Assembly (NCBI GenBank): GCA_964019135.1
Contig: OZ025263.1
Coordinates: 37,178,133 to 37,242,132 of the forward strand
DNA: 64,000 nucleotides
Source: Arenicola marina
Lineage: Eukaryota; Annelida; Polychaeta; Arenicolidae
Direction of reading: 5' to 3'
Part shown: positions 1-11,580 of the stretch, piece after piece
Position numbering within the stretch: position 1 is the stretch's first letter
How the letters are laid out: every line of letters begins with the position of its first letter
The notes under the pieces: generated by a model
What the model saw: the letters and a program-made list of their open reading frames with translations, nothing else
Told to the model about the DNA's origin: nothing
Databases searched by the model: none
Position numbers and translations under genes: made by a program

Positions 1-1996
1 CGATAGAGGACGGTAAGACAGCCCCTCATACTCACAGAGAGGAAGTCGATAGAGGACGGTAAGACAGACCCTCGGTCTCGCAGAGAGGAAGGCGATAGAG
101 GACGGTAAGACAGACCCTCGGTCTCACAGAGAGGAAGGCGATAGAGGACGGTAAGACAGGCCCTCGGTCTCACAGAGAAGAAGGCGATAGAGGACGGTAA
201 GACAGACCCTCGGTCTCGCAGAGAGGAAGGCGATAGAGGACGGTAAGACAGACCCTCGGTCTCGCAGAGAGGAAGGCGATTGAGGACGGTAAGACAGACC
301 CTCGGTCTCACAGAGAGGAAGGCGATAGAGGACGGTAAGACAGACCCTCGGTCTCACAGAGAGGAAGGCGATAGAGGACGGTAAGACAGACCCTCGGTCT
401 CACAGAGAGGAAGGCGATAGAGGACGGTAAGACAGACCCTCGGTCTCGCAGAGAGGAAGGCGATTGAGGACGGTAAGACAGACCCTCGGTCTCACAGAGA
501 GGAAGGCGATAGAGGACGGTAAGACAGACCCTCGGTCTCGCAGAGAAGAAGGCGATTGAGGACGGTAAGACAGACCCTCGGTCTCACAGAGAGGAAGGCG
601 ATAGAGGACGGTAAGACAGACCCTCGGTCTCACAGAGATGAAGGCGATAGAGGACGGTAAGACAGACCCTCGGTCTCACAGAGAGGAAGGCGATAGAGGA
701 CGGTAAGACAGACCCTCGGTCTCGCCGAGAGGAAGGCGATAGAGGACGGTAAGACAGACCCTCGGTCTCGCAGAGAGGAAGGCGATAGAGGACGGTAAGA
801 CAGACCCTGGGTCTCGCAGAGAGGAAGGCGATAGAGGACGGTAAGACAGACCCTCGGTCTCACAGAGAGCAAAGCGATAGAGGACGGTAAGACAGACCCT
901 CGGTCTCACAGAGAGGAAGGCGATAGAGGACGGTAAGACAGACCCTCGGTCTCGCAGAGAGGAAGGCGATTGAGGACGGTAAGACAGACCCTCGGTCTCA
1001 CAGAGAGGAAGGCGATAGAGGACGGTAAGACAGACCCTCGGTCTCGCAGAGAGGAAGGCGATTGAGGACGGTAAGACAGACCCTCGGTCTCACAGAGAGG
1101 AAGGCGATAGAGGACGGTAAGACAGACCCTCGGTCTCACAGAGAAGAAGGGGATAGAGGACGGTAAGACAGACCCTCGGTCTCACAGAGAAGAAGGCGAT
1201 AGAGGACGGTAAGACAGACCCTCGGTCTCGCAGAGAGGAAGGCGATAGAGGACGGTAAGACAGACCCTCGGTCTCGCAGAGAGGAAGGCGATTGAGGACG
1301 GTAAGACAGACCCTCGGTCTCACAGAGAGGAAGGCGATAGAGGACGGTAAGACAGACCCTCGGTCTCACAGAGAGGAAGGCGATAGAGGACGGTAAGACA
1401 GACCCTCGGTCTCACAGAGAGGAAGGCGATAGAGGACGGTAAGACAGACCCTCGGTCTCGCAGAGAGGAAGGCGATAGAGGACGGTAAGACAGACCCTCG
1501 GTCTCACAGAGAGGAAGGCGATAGAGGACGGTAAGACAGACCCTCGGTCTCACAGAGAGCAAGGCGATAGAGGACGGTAAGACAGACCCTCGGTCTCACA
1601 GAGAGCAAGGCGATAGAGGACGGTAAGACAGACCCTCGGTCTCACAGAGAGGAAGGCGATAGAGGACGGTAAGACAGACCCTCGGTCTCACAGAGAGCAA
1701 GGCGATAGAGGACGGTAAGACAGACCCTCGGTCTCGCAGAGAGGAAGGCGATAGAGGACGGTAAGACAGACCCTCGGTCTCGCAGAGAGGAAGGCGATTG
1801 AGGACGGTAAGACAGACCCTCGGTCTCACAGAGAGGAAGGCGATAGAGGACGGTAAGACAGACCCTCGGTCTCACAGAGAGGAAGGCGATAGAGGACGGT
1901 AAGACAGACCCTCGGTCTCACAGAGAGGAAGGCGATAGAGGACGGTAAGACAGACCCTCGGTCTCGCAGAGAGGAAGGCGATAGAGGACGGTAAGA
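1..1996. repeat. 46-bp minisatellite (about 43 copies), continues left of window
   Basis: Head-to-tail 46-bp units with a few percent substitutions. A unit reads from CGATAGAGGACGGTAAGACA through a GACCCTCGGTCTC stretch to CACAGAGAGGAAGG. The main variants are CTCACAG/CTCGCAG and GATAGAGG/GATTGAGG. The array stops abruptly at about 1996, straight after a GGTAAGA, and passes into AT-rich single-copy DNA. Each unit holds a donor-like ACG|GTAAGA and an acceptor-like pyrimidine stretch ending CACAG. 46 is not a multiple of three and plus-strand frames meet stops, so coding is not supported; the 77-100-codon minus-strand frames are products of periodicity. It probably lies in the intron upstream of the first visible exon, but the next exon to the left is outside the window. 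Confidence 0.95.
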
Positions 1997-2051
1997 CCGT
2001 ATATATATTACCATTGTGGGTAATGTCGTTTGGATTGTGTTTAAACGGAGA

Positions 2052-3331
2052 GTACTGTTTTAGCGAGCTCATAAATTGCGATTGACTCCAGGAGACCAAA
2101 CAACTTTTCTGTTGAACAATCGTCCTTCTGTATCCTGTCCTTGCCTGTCTGAGAACCCATGAAATGTATTGTTGTAGCAATGGTAAACTTGAGTCATACG
2201 TGAGCTAAGCTGAAACAGTGGTTCGCCCTGACATGAAAGAACGTTGGACGCTGTAGCCACAGTCAGTTTAGTTCGTCTTCAGAATGTAAAAATGAAATCG
2301 TGTTTCACATCAAGACGCGTAGGCCACTTCGCGTGGATTATGTGTCATTATACAGACGATAATGGTCGTTTGAATGTGGAATATGATACAATCGTTCAAA
2401 TTATTGGATACTGAAAGGATATGATGCGTAGCGATGTTGCCATGGTGTTTGAAACAAGTAAGTCTTATAGCACCTAGTGTGTTGCTGATGGATAGGATAC
2501 GCTTTGCAAATGAGTTTTGTGGAATTCACGAGAAACAAAAATGATTTCAAGTGTGATTATAGGATATAAGGAAATGTCGGTATGTATTTTGCAAATGAAT
2601 TACATATGATCTCAAACTCAGTTTTTAAAGTGGATTTTGTGGTCTATGCTTGTTGTGATGAGAAATTTGTATCTGTTTTTGCTGGGGCTTTCCATCGGGC
2701 GTCTAGTTTTCAGTTAATCATCCATTGTGGGTGTGACCTATTTCAGACAAGCTCACTTAGTGCTCATGATTGGCATTGACTGCGATTGTCGATTTCGTAA
2801 CAGAAGGATGATTGTTCAACAGACAAATTCTTTAGTCTCCTGGGGTGAGTTCGGATATGCCACCGGAGTAATCAGAGCAGATATTTGGAGCATGCGCACT
2901 CACTCTCTCCGTTCATGTGCGGATCGAAATAAATCGAACGCAAAATCCGCGGTCCGCCTGAATGTTGCACTTGGTGAACTGCACAAATGACGAAGATCGT
3001 TAAACAGTGCCATAAATAAATCCACAGATACGAGTTGTGTTCATTATTTTATTCTAGTTGTGACGATACTATTTACAGATTTTTGGCAGGTCGAAATACT
3101 ACTTTATATATATTTTACGTATTGTTGGGTCTGGACGCCATGTTGGAAATCCTCGTGATCCCCCTCTGGGTGGGGAGCAAGGTGCGGGAGTAAAATGTAC
3201 CACGTGACCGCGCTATCGGAACACAATCCCCGCGTTCGGTTATGCACTCGGCGGAGTCAGACTACTCCGCTCGCATTACCCGAACTCACCCCTGGAGTCA
3301 ATCGCAATTTATGAGCTCGCTAAAACAGTAC
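2052..3331. mobile_element. Non-autonomous DNA transposon with about 80-bp inverted ends, split by a second insertion
   Basis: The left end (2052-2131) is the reverse complement of a right end now in two pieces, 3296-3331 (outer) and 2800-2843 (inner). The outer 41 bp, from GTACTGTTTTAGCGAGCTCA to the GACTCCAGG end, match without a mismatch; the inner 44 bp have about seven mismatches. The right end is split by the element at 2844-3290. A TA stands at both outer edges (TA-CTGTTTTAGC ... GCTAAAACAG-TA), which would suit a TA target duplication of the Tc1/mariner type, but that class is inference. The interior (2132-2799) is AT-rich with only short open frames (65 and 87 codons, no recognisable transposase), so this is a MITE-like or internally deleted copy, about 830 bp before the nested insertion. 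Confidence 0.8.
2844..3290. mobile_element. Nested MITE-like element with 5-bp target duplication
   Basis: This 447-bp segment begins GGTGAGTTCGG and ends with the exact reverse complement CCGAACTCACC. The inverted similarity continues imperfectly for about 35 bp (CGGAGTAATCAGA on the left against CGGAGTAGTCTGA read from the right). CCTGG flanks it on both sides (2839-2843 and 3291-3295). Removing the element and one CCTGG restores a continuous right end matching the left end of the host transposon, so the insertion is directly supported. A 5-bp duplication is compatible with several superfamilies; the TGAG...CTCA edges could also suggest an LTR fragment, but the long inverted ends favour a DNA transposon. 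No coding capacity is seen. Confidence 0.8.
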
Positions 3332-3367
3332 ATTCGTGAAAAATAATGTACAGTTTAGACAATAGAA

Positions 3368-3375
3368 TGACGTCA
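3368..3375. promoter_or_regulatory. Isolated TGACGTCA palindrome (CRE-type 8-mer)
   Basis: A single perfect TGACGTCA lies in the 190-bp single-copy segment between the transposon and the first visible exon. The 8-mer is the consensus CREB/ATF site. One copy in an intron is weak evidence of function; it is recorded because the same 8-mer dominates the array at the right end of the window. Confidence 0.2.
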
Positions 3376-3525
3376 TAGCAGTACTTTTAATGTTGTTAGT
3401 ATTGTTCACCAGAATTAGTCCGCGTGTGAGCTTTCGTTGTCGGTTCCATCGTTGCTTATCGTGGCGAACACTGTGCATGTACTTCGTGTCGCAGACTTTG
3501 ACGTGGTCCACCGCTGTGTTTGTAG

Positions 3526-3631
3526 GGCGATGGCGTCACCAAGAGGAGTCTGTCCGGCCGTGTGGGGGAGAAGCTGTCTCACCACCGTGACTCCCGCCTG
3601 TCTTACCCACACAGTGCGGACCGCGACTCAG
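3526..3631 (+). CDS. SLC39A10-like: ZIP transporter exon (cytoplasmic loop, upstream part)
   Basis: This is a 106-nt exon inferred from splice signals and phase. A pyrimidine-rich tract ending TTTGTAG gives the acceptor; the in-frame TAG directly upstream fixes the start at 3526 in phase 0. The donor CAG|GTCAGT at 3631/3632 leaves phase 1. The single base it leaves (G) joins AC at 29649 to make an Asp codon, exactly the phase the next exon needs. The 35 residues include GRVGEKLSHHRDSRLSYP and end SADRDS. They are hydrophilic and Ser/Arg/His-rich, as expected of the TM3-TM4 loop; the KLSxH stretch recalls the loop of human ZIP10. No membrane segment or catalytic motif supports it independently, so it is less certain than the later exons. 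The earlier AG at about 3494 would lead into a stop in this frame. Confidence 0.62.
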
Positions 3632-3685
3632 GTCAGTTCTCTGCCCAGCCGTGTGCACCGCTCGTCGCACACTGCATTCCACACG

Positions 3686-6392
3686 TTACCACTGTGATAA
3701 TATGCCACTACCCCGGGGTGACATGGGGCAGTGCTAGGTTAACACTGTAACAATGCCACTACCCCGGGGTGACATGGGGCAGTGCTAAGTTAACACTGTA
3801 ACAATGCCACTACCCCGGGGTGACATGGGGCAGTGCTAAGTTAACACTGTAACAATGCCACTACCCCGGGGTGACATAAGGCAGCGTTAAGTTAGCACTG
3901 TAACAATGCCACTACCCCGGGGTGACATGGGGCAGTGCTCAGTCAACACTGTAACAATGCCACTACCCCGGGGTGACATGGGGCAGTGCTAAGTTAACAC
4001 TGTAGCAATGCCACTACCCCAGGGTGACATGGGGCAGCGCTAAGTTAGCATTGTAACACTGCCACTACCCCGGGGTGACATGGGGCAGTGCTAGGTTAAC
4101 ACTGTAATAATGCCACTACCCCGGGGTGACATGGGGCAGTGCTAGGTTAAGACTGTAACAATGCCACTACACCGGGGTGACATGGGGCAGTGCTAGGTTA
4201 ACACTGTAAAAATGCCACTACCCCAGGGTGACATGGGGCAGTGCTAAGTTAACACTGTAACAATGCCACTACCCCGGGGTGACATGGGTCAGTGCTAAGT
4301 TAACACTGTAACAATGCCACTACCCCGGGGTGAGATGGGGCAGTGCTAAGTTAACACTGTAGCAATGCCACTACCCCGGGGTGACACGGGGCAGTGCTAA
4401 GTTAGCACTGTAATAATGCCACTACCCCGGGGTGACATGGGGTAGTGCTAAGTTAGCACTGTAACAATGCCACTACCCCGGGGTGACATGAGGCAGTGCT
4501 AAGTTAGCACTGTAACAATGCCACTACCCCGGGGTGACATGGGGCAGTGCTAAGTTAACACTGTAACAATGCCACTACCCCGGGGTAACATGGGGCAGTG
4601 CTAAGTTAGCACTGTAACAATGCCACTACCCCGGGGTGACATGGGGCAGTGTTAAGTTAACACTGTAACAATGCCACTACCCCGGGGTGACACGGGGCAG
4701 TGCTAAGTTAGCACTGTAATAATGCCACTATCCCGGGGTGACATGGGGTAGTGCTAAGTTAGCACTGTAACAATGCCACTACCCCGGGGTGACATGAGCC
4801 AGTGCTAAGTTAGCACTGTAACAATGCCACTACCACGGGGTGACACGGGGCAGTGCTAGGTTAACACAGTAATAATGCTACTACCCCGGGGTGACATGGG
4901 GCAGTGCTAAATTAACACTGTAACAGTGCCACTACCCCGGGGTGACATGGGGCAGTGCTAAGTTAACACTGTAACAATGCCACTACCCCGGGGTAACATG
5001 TGGCAGTGCTAGGTTAACACTGTAACAATGCCACTACCCCGGGGTGACATGGGGCAGTGCTAAGTTAGCACTGTAATAATGCGACTACCCCGGGGTGACA
5101 TGGGGCAGTGCTAAGTTAACACTGTAACAATGCCATTACCCCGGGGTGACATGGGGCAGTGCTAAGTTAACACTGTAGCAATGCCACTCCCCCGGGGTGA
5201 CATGGGGCAGTGCTAAGTTAACACTGTAACACTGCCACTACCCCGGGGTGACATGGGGCAGTGCTAGGTTAAGACTGTAATAATGCCACTATCCCGGGGT
5301 GACATGGGGCAGTGCTAGGTTAAGACTGTAACAATGCCACTACCCCGGGGTGACATGGGGCAGTGCTAAGTTAACACTGTAATAATGCCACTACCCCGGG
5401 GTGACATGGGGCAGCGCTAAGTTAACACTGTAACAATGCCACTACCCCGGGGTGACATTTGGCAGTGCTAAGTTAACACTGCAACAATGCCACTACCCCG
5501 GGATGACATGGGGCAGTGCTAAGTTAACACTGTAACAATGCCACTACCCCTGGGTGACATGGGGCAGTGCTAAGTTAACACTGTAACAATGCCACTACCC
5601 CGGGGTGACATGGGGCAGTGCTAAGTTAACACTGTAACAATGCCACTACACCGGGGTGACATGGAGCAGTGCTAGGTTAACACTGCAACAATGCGACTAC
5701 CCCAGGGTGACATGGGGCAGCGCTAAGTTAGCATTGTAACAATGCCACTACCCCCGGGTGACATGGGACAGTGCTAAGCTAACACTGTAACAATGCCACT
5801 ACACCGGGGTGACACGGGGCAGTGCTAAGTTACCACTGTAACAATGCCACTACCCCGGGGTGACATGGGGCAGTGCTAAGTTAACACTGTAACAATGCCA
5901 CTATCCCGGGTTGACACAGGGCAGTGCTAAGTTGGCACTGTAATAATGCCACTACCCCGGGGTGACATGGGGTAGTGCTAAGTTAACACTGTAATAATGC
6001 CACTGCCCAGGGGTGACATGGGGCAGTGCTAAGTTAACACTGTAACAATGCCACTACCCCGGGGTGACATGGGGCAGTGCTAAGTTAACACTGTAATAAT
6101 GCCACTACCCCGGGGTGACACGGGGCAGAGCTAAGTTGACACTGTAATAATGCCACTACCCCGGGGTGACATGGGGCAGAGCTAAGTTAACACTGTAACA
6201 ATGCCACTACCCCGGGATGACATGGGGCAGTGCTAAGTTAACACTGTAATAATGCCACTACCCCGGGGTGACATGGGGCAGAGCTAAGTTAACACTGTAA
6301 CAATGCCACTACCCCGGGATGACATGGGGCAGTGCTAAGTTAACACTGTAATGATGCCACTACCCCGGGGTGACATGGGGCAGTGCTTAGTT
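3686..6392. repeat. 51-bp minisatellite (about 53 copies), intron
   Basis: The unit runs CAATGCCACTACCCCGGGGT, GACATGGGGCAGTGC, then TAAGTTAACACTGTAA. It starts about 55 bp after the first visible exon. Point variants recur (ACATGG/ACACGG, TTAACACT/TTAGCACT, AACAATG/AATAATG). Each unit has the CCCCGGGG palindrome, and many have the 17-nt inverted repeat AGTGCTAAGTTAGCACT, so single strands could form hairpins. The bases 3632-3685 and 6393-6492 on either side are single-copy and show no gene signal. Confidence 0.95.
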
Positions 6393-7300
6393 CAAAGCAT
6401 GGACACTGAACGGCCAATAATCGTCAAGGACGTGGAATAAACAAACGTCCACGCCATCGGCCAACCCGAGGTGCCTCCTTGTCAAATATACACGGCTGTC
6501 GAGACGCCCTCTGACCCGTCGACCAACTGACTTGGCTGTCGAGACCCCCTCTGACCCATCGACCAACTGACTTGGCTGTCGAGACCCCCTCTGACCCATC
6601 GACCAACTGACTTGGCTGTCGAGACCCTCTCTGACCCATCGACCAACTGAATAGGCGGATGGGACCCCCTCTGACCCATCGACCAACTGACTTGGCTGTC
6701 GAGACCCCCTCTGACCCATCGACCAACTGACTTGGCTGTCGAGAACCCCTCTGATCCATTGATCAACTGAGTTGACTGTCGAGACCCCCTCTGACCCATC
6801 CACCACTGACTTGGCTGTCGAGACCCCCTCTGACCCATCGATCAACTGACTTGCCTATCGAGACCCCCTCAGACCCATCGACCAACTGACTTGGCTGTCG
6901 AGACCCCCTCTGACCCATCGACCAACTGAATAGGCGGTTGAGACCCCCTCTGACCCATCGACTACTGACTTGGCTGTCGAGACCCCCTCTGACCCATCGA
7001 CCAACTGACTTGGCTGTCGAGACCCCCTCTGACCCATCGATCAACTGACTTGGCTATCGAGACCCCCTCTGACCCATCGACCAACTGAATAGGCGGTCGA
7101 GACCCCCTCTGACCCATCGCAGAACTGAATAGGCTGTCGAGACCCTCTCTGACCCATCGACCAACTGACTTGGCTGTCGAGACCCCCTCTGACCCATCGA
7201 ATAACTGAATTGGCTGTCGAGACCTCCTCTAAGCCATTGATTAACTGACTTGGCTGTCGAGACCCCCTCTGACCCATCGAACAACTGACTTGGCTGTCGA

Positions 7301-8340
7301 GACCCCTTCTAACCCATTGATCCACTGACTTGACTGTCGAGACCCCCTCTGACCCATCGACCAACTGACTTGGCTGTCGAGACACCCTCTGACCCATCGA
7401 CCAGCTGACTTGGCTGTCGAGACCCCCTCTGACCCATCGACCAACTGACTTGGCTGTCGAGACCCCCTCTGACCCATCGATCAACTGACTTGGCTGTCGA
7501 GACCCTCTCTGACCCATCGATCAACTGAATAGGCAGTTGAGACCCCCTCTGACCCATCGACCAACTAAATAGGCGGTCGAGACCCCCTCTGACCCATCGA
7601 CCAACTGACTTGGCTGTCGAGACCCTATCTGACCCATCGACCAACTGAATAGGCGGTTGAGACCCCCTCTGACCCATCGACCAACTGACTTGGCTGTCGA
7701 GACCCCTTCTGACCCATCGACCAACTGACTTGGCTGTCGAGACCCCCTCTGACCCATCGACCAACTGACTTGGCTGTCGAGACCCCCTCTGACCCATCGA
7801 TCAACTGACTTGGCTGTCGAGACCCCCTCTAACCCATTGATCAACTGACTTGACTGTCGAGACCCCCTCTGACCCATCGACCAACTGACTTGGCTGTCGA
7901 GACACCCTCTGACCCATCGACCAGCTGACTTGGCTGTCGAGACCCCCTCTGACCCATCGACCAACTGACTTGGCTGTCGAGACCCCCTCTGACCCATCGA
8001 TCAACTGACTTGGCTGTCGAAACCCTCTCTGACCCATCGATCAACTGAATAGGCAGTTGAGACCCCCTCTGACCCATCGACCAACTAAATAGGCGGTCGA
8101 GACCCCCTCTGACCCATCGACCAACTGACTTGGCTGTCGAGACCCTATCTGACCCATCGACCAACTGAATAGGCGGTTGAGACCCCCTCTGACCCATCGA
8201 CCAACTGACTTGGCTGTCGAGACCCCTTCTGACCCATCGACCAACTGACTTGGCTGTCGAGACCCCCTCTGACCCATCGACCAACTGACTTGGCTGTCGA
8301 GACCCCCTCTGACCCATCGACCAACTGACTTGGCTGTCGA
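7301..8340. repeat. 520-bp tandem higher-order duplication (13 units) in the 40-bp array
   Basis: Private variants recur at an offset of exactly 520 bp: GACACCCTCT followed by CCAGCTGACT at 7381 and 7901, AGGCAGTTGA at 7531 and 8051, CCAACTAAAT at 7561 and 8081, GACCCTATCT at 7621 and 8141, and GACCCCTTCT at 7701 and 8221. The two copies differ by few bases, showing a recent duplication of a 13-unit block. Confidence 0.85.
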
Positions 8341-11300
8341 GACCATCTCTGACCCATCGATCAACTGAATAGGCGGTCGAGACCCCCTCTGACCCATCGA
8401 CCAACTAAATAGGCGGTCGAGACCCCTTCTGACCCATCGACCAACTGACTTGGCTGTCGAGACCCCCTCTGACCCATTGATTAACTGACTTGGCTGTCGA
8501 GATCCCCTCTGACCCATCGGCCAACTGACTTGGCTGTCGAGACACCCTCTGACCCATCGACCAACTGAATTGGCTGTCGAGACCCCCTCTGACCCATCGA
8601 CCAACTGACTTGGCTGTCGAGACCCCCTCTGACCCATCGATTAACTGACTTGGCTGTCGAGACCCTATCTGACCCATCGATCAACTGAATAGGCGGTCGA
8701 GACCCCCTCTGACCCATCAACCAACTAAATAGGCGGTCGAGACCCCCTCTGACCCATCGACCAACTGACTTGGCTGTCGAGACCCCCTCTGACCCATCGA
8801 ACAACTGACTTGGCTGTCGAGACCCCCTCTAAGCCATTGATCCACTGACTTGACTGTCGAGACCCCCTCTGACCCATCGACCAACTGACTTGGCTGTCGA
8901 GACACCCTCTGACCCATCGACCAACTCACTTAGCTGTCGAGACCCCCTCTGACCCATCGACCAACTGACTTGGCTGTCGAGACCCCCTCTGACCCATCGA
9001 TCAACTGACTTGGCTGTCGAGACCCTCTCTGACCCATCGATCAACTGAATAGGCAGTTGAGACCCCCTCTGACCCATCGACCAACTGAATAGGCGGTCGA
9101 GACCCCCTCTAACCCATCGACCAACTGACTTGGCTGTCGAGACCCTCTCTGACCCATCGATCAACTGAATAGGCGGTCGAGACCCCCTCTGACCCATCGA
9201 CCAACTGAATAGGCGGTCGAGACCCCCTCTGACCCATCGACCAACTGAATAGGCGGTCGAGACCCCCTCTGACCCATCGACCAACCGATTTGGCTGTCGA
9301 GACCCACTCTAACCCATCGACCAACTGACTTGGCTGTCGAGAAGCCCTCTGACCCATTGATCACCTGACTTGACTGTCGCGACCCCCTCTGACCCATCGG
9401 CCAACTGACTTGGCTGTCGAGACCCTCTCTGACCCATCGATCAACTGAATAGGCGGTTGAGACCCCCTCAGACCCATCGACCAACTGAATAGGCGGTTGA
9501 GACCCCCTCTGACCCATCGATCAACTGACTTGGCTGTCGAGACCCCTTCTGACCCATCGACCAACTGACTTGGCTGTCGAGACCCCCTCTGACCCATTGA
9601 TTACCTGACTTGGCTGTCGAGATCCCTTCTGACCCATCGACCAACTGACTTGGCTATCGAGACCCCCTCTGACCCATCGATCAACTGAATAGGCAGTCGA
9701 GACCCCCACTGACCCATCGACCAACTGAATAGGCGGTCGAGACACCTTTTGACCCATCGACCAACTGACTTGGCTGTCGAGACCCCCTCTGACCCATCGA
9801 TCAACTGACTTGGCTATCGAGACCCCCTCTGACCCATCGACCAACTGACTTGGCAGTCGAGACCCCCTCTGACCCATCGATCAACTGACTTGGCTATCGA
9901 GACCCTCTCTGACCCGTCGACCAACTGAATAGGCGGTCGAGACCCCCTCTGACCCATCGCCCAACTGAATAGGCGGTCGAGACCCTCTCTGACCCATCGA
10001 CCAACTGACTGGACTGTCGAGACCCCCTCTGACCCATCGAACAACTGAATTGGCTGTCGAGACCCCCTCTAACCCATTGATTAACTGACTTGGCTGTCGA
10101 GACCCCCTCTGACCCATCGAACAACTGACTTGGCTGTCGAGACCCCCTCTAACCCATTGATCCTCTGACTTGACTGTCGAGACCCCCTCTGACCCATCGA
10201 CCAACTGACTTGGCTGTCGAGACACTCTCTGACCCATCGACCAACTGACTTGGCTGTCGAGACCCCCTCTGACCCATCGAACAACTGACTTGGCTGTCGA
10301 GACCCCCTCTAACCCATTGATCCTCTGACTTGACTGTCGAGACCCCCTCTGACCCATGGACCAACTGACTTGGCTGTCGAGACACTCTCTGACCCATCGA
10401 CCAACTGACTTGCCTGTCGAGACCCCCTCTGACCCATCGACCAACTGACTTGGCTGTCGAGACCCGCTCTGACCCATCGATCAACTGACTTGGCTGTCGA
10501 GACCCTCTCTGACCCATCGATCAACTGAATAGGCAGTTGAGACCCCCTCTGACCCATCGACCAACTGAATAGGCGGTCGAGACCCCCTCTGACCCATCGA
10601 CCAACTGACTAGGCGGTCGAGACCCCCTCTGACCCATCGACCAACTGACTTGGCTGTCGAGACCCCCTCTGACCCATCGATCAACTGACTTGGCTGTCGA
10701 GACCCTATCTGACCCATCGATCCACTGAATATGCGGTCGAGACCCCCTCTGACCCATCGACCAACTGACTTGGCTGTCGAGACCCTCTCTGACCCATCGA
10801 CCAACTGAATAGGCGGTTGAGACCCCCTCTGACCCATCGACCAACTGACTTGGCTGTCGAGACCCCTATTGACACATCGGCCAACTGACTTGGCTGTCGA
10901 GACCCCCTCTGACCCATCAACCAACTGACTTCGCTGTCTAGACACCCTCTGACCCATCGACCAACTGAATAGGCGGTTGAGACCCCCTCTGACCCATCGA
11001 CCAACTGACTTGGCTGTCGAGACCCTTTCTGACCCATCGACCAACTGACTTGGCTGTCGAGACCCCCTCTGACCCATCGACCAACTGAATTGGCTGTCGA
11101 GACCCCCTCTGACCCATTGACCAACTGACTTGGCTGTCGAGACCCCCTCTGACCCATCGAACAACTGACTTGGCTGTCGAGACCCCCTCTAACCCATTGA
11201 TCCTCTGACTTGACTGTCGAGACCCCCTCTGACCCATCGACCAACTGACTTGGCTGTCGAGACACTCTCTGACCCATCGACCAACTGACTTGCCTGTCGA

Positions 11301-11580
11301 GACCCCCTCTGACCCATCGACCAACTGACTTGGCTGTCGAGACCCGCTCTGACCCATCGATCAACTGACTTGGCTGTCGAGACCCTCTCTGACCCATCGA
11401 TCAACTGAATAGGCAGTTGAGACCCCCTCTGACCCATCGACCAACTGAATAGGCGGTCGAGACCCCCTCTGACCCATCGACCAACTGACTAGGCGGTCGA
11501 GACCCCCTCTGACCCATCGACCAACTGACTTGGCTGTCGAGACCCCCTCTGACCCATCGATCAACTGACTTGGCTGTCGA

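Noticed and set aside
2582..2990. Overlapping 65- and 87-codon plus-strand frames as a gene or transposase
   Set aside because: They lie inside the transposon and run across the nested insertion boundary; no family motif, and length is within chance for AT-rich DNA.
3390..3750. Other open frames overlapping the first visible exon (66-86 codons plus strand, 65 minus strand)
   Set aside because: Only the frame at 3526-3631 has both a good acceptor and a donor in the phase needed by the next exon; the others have no splice-consistent partner.
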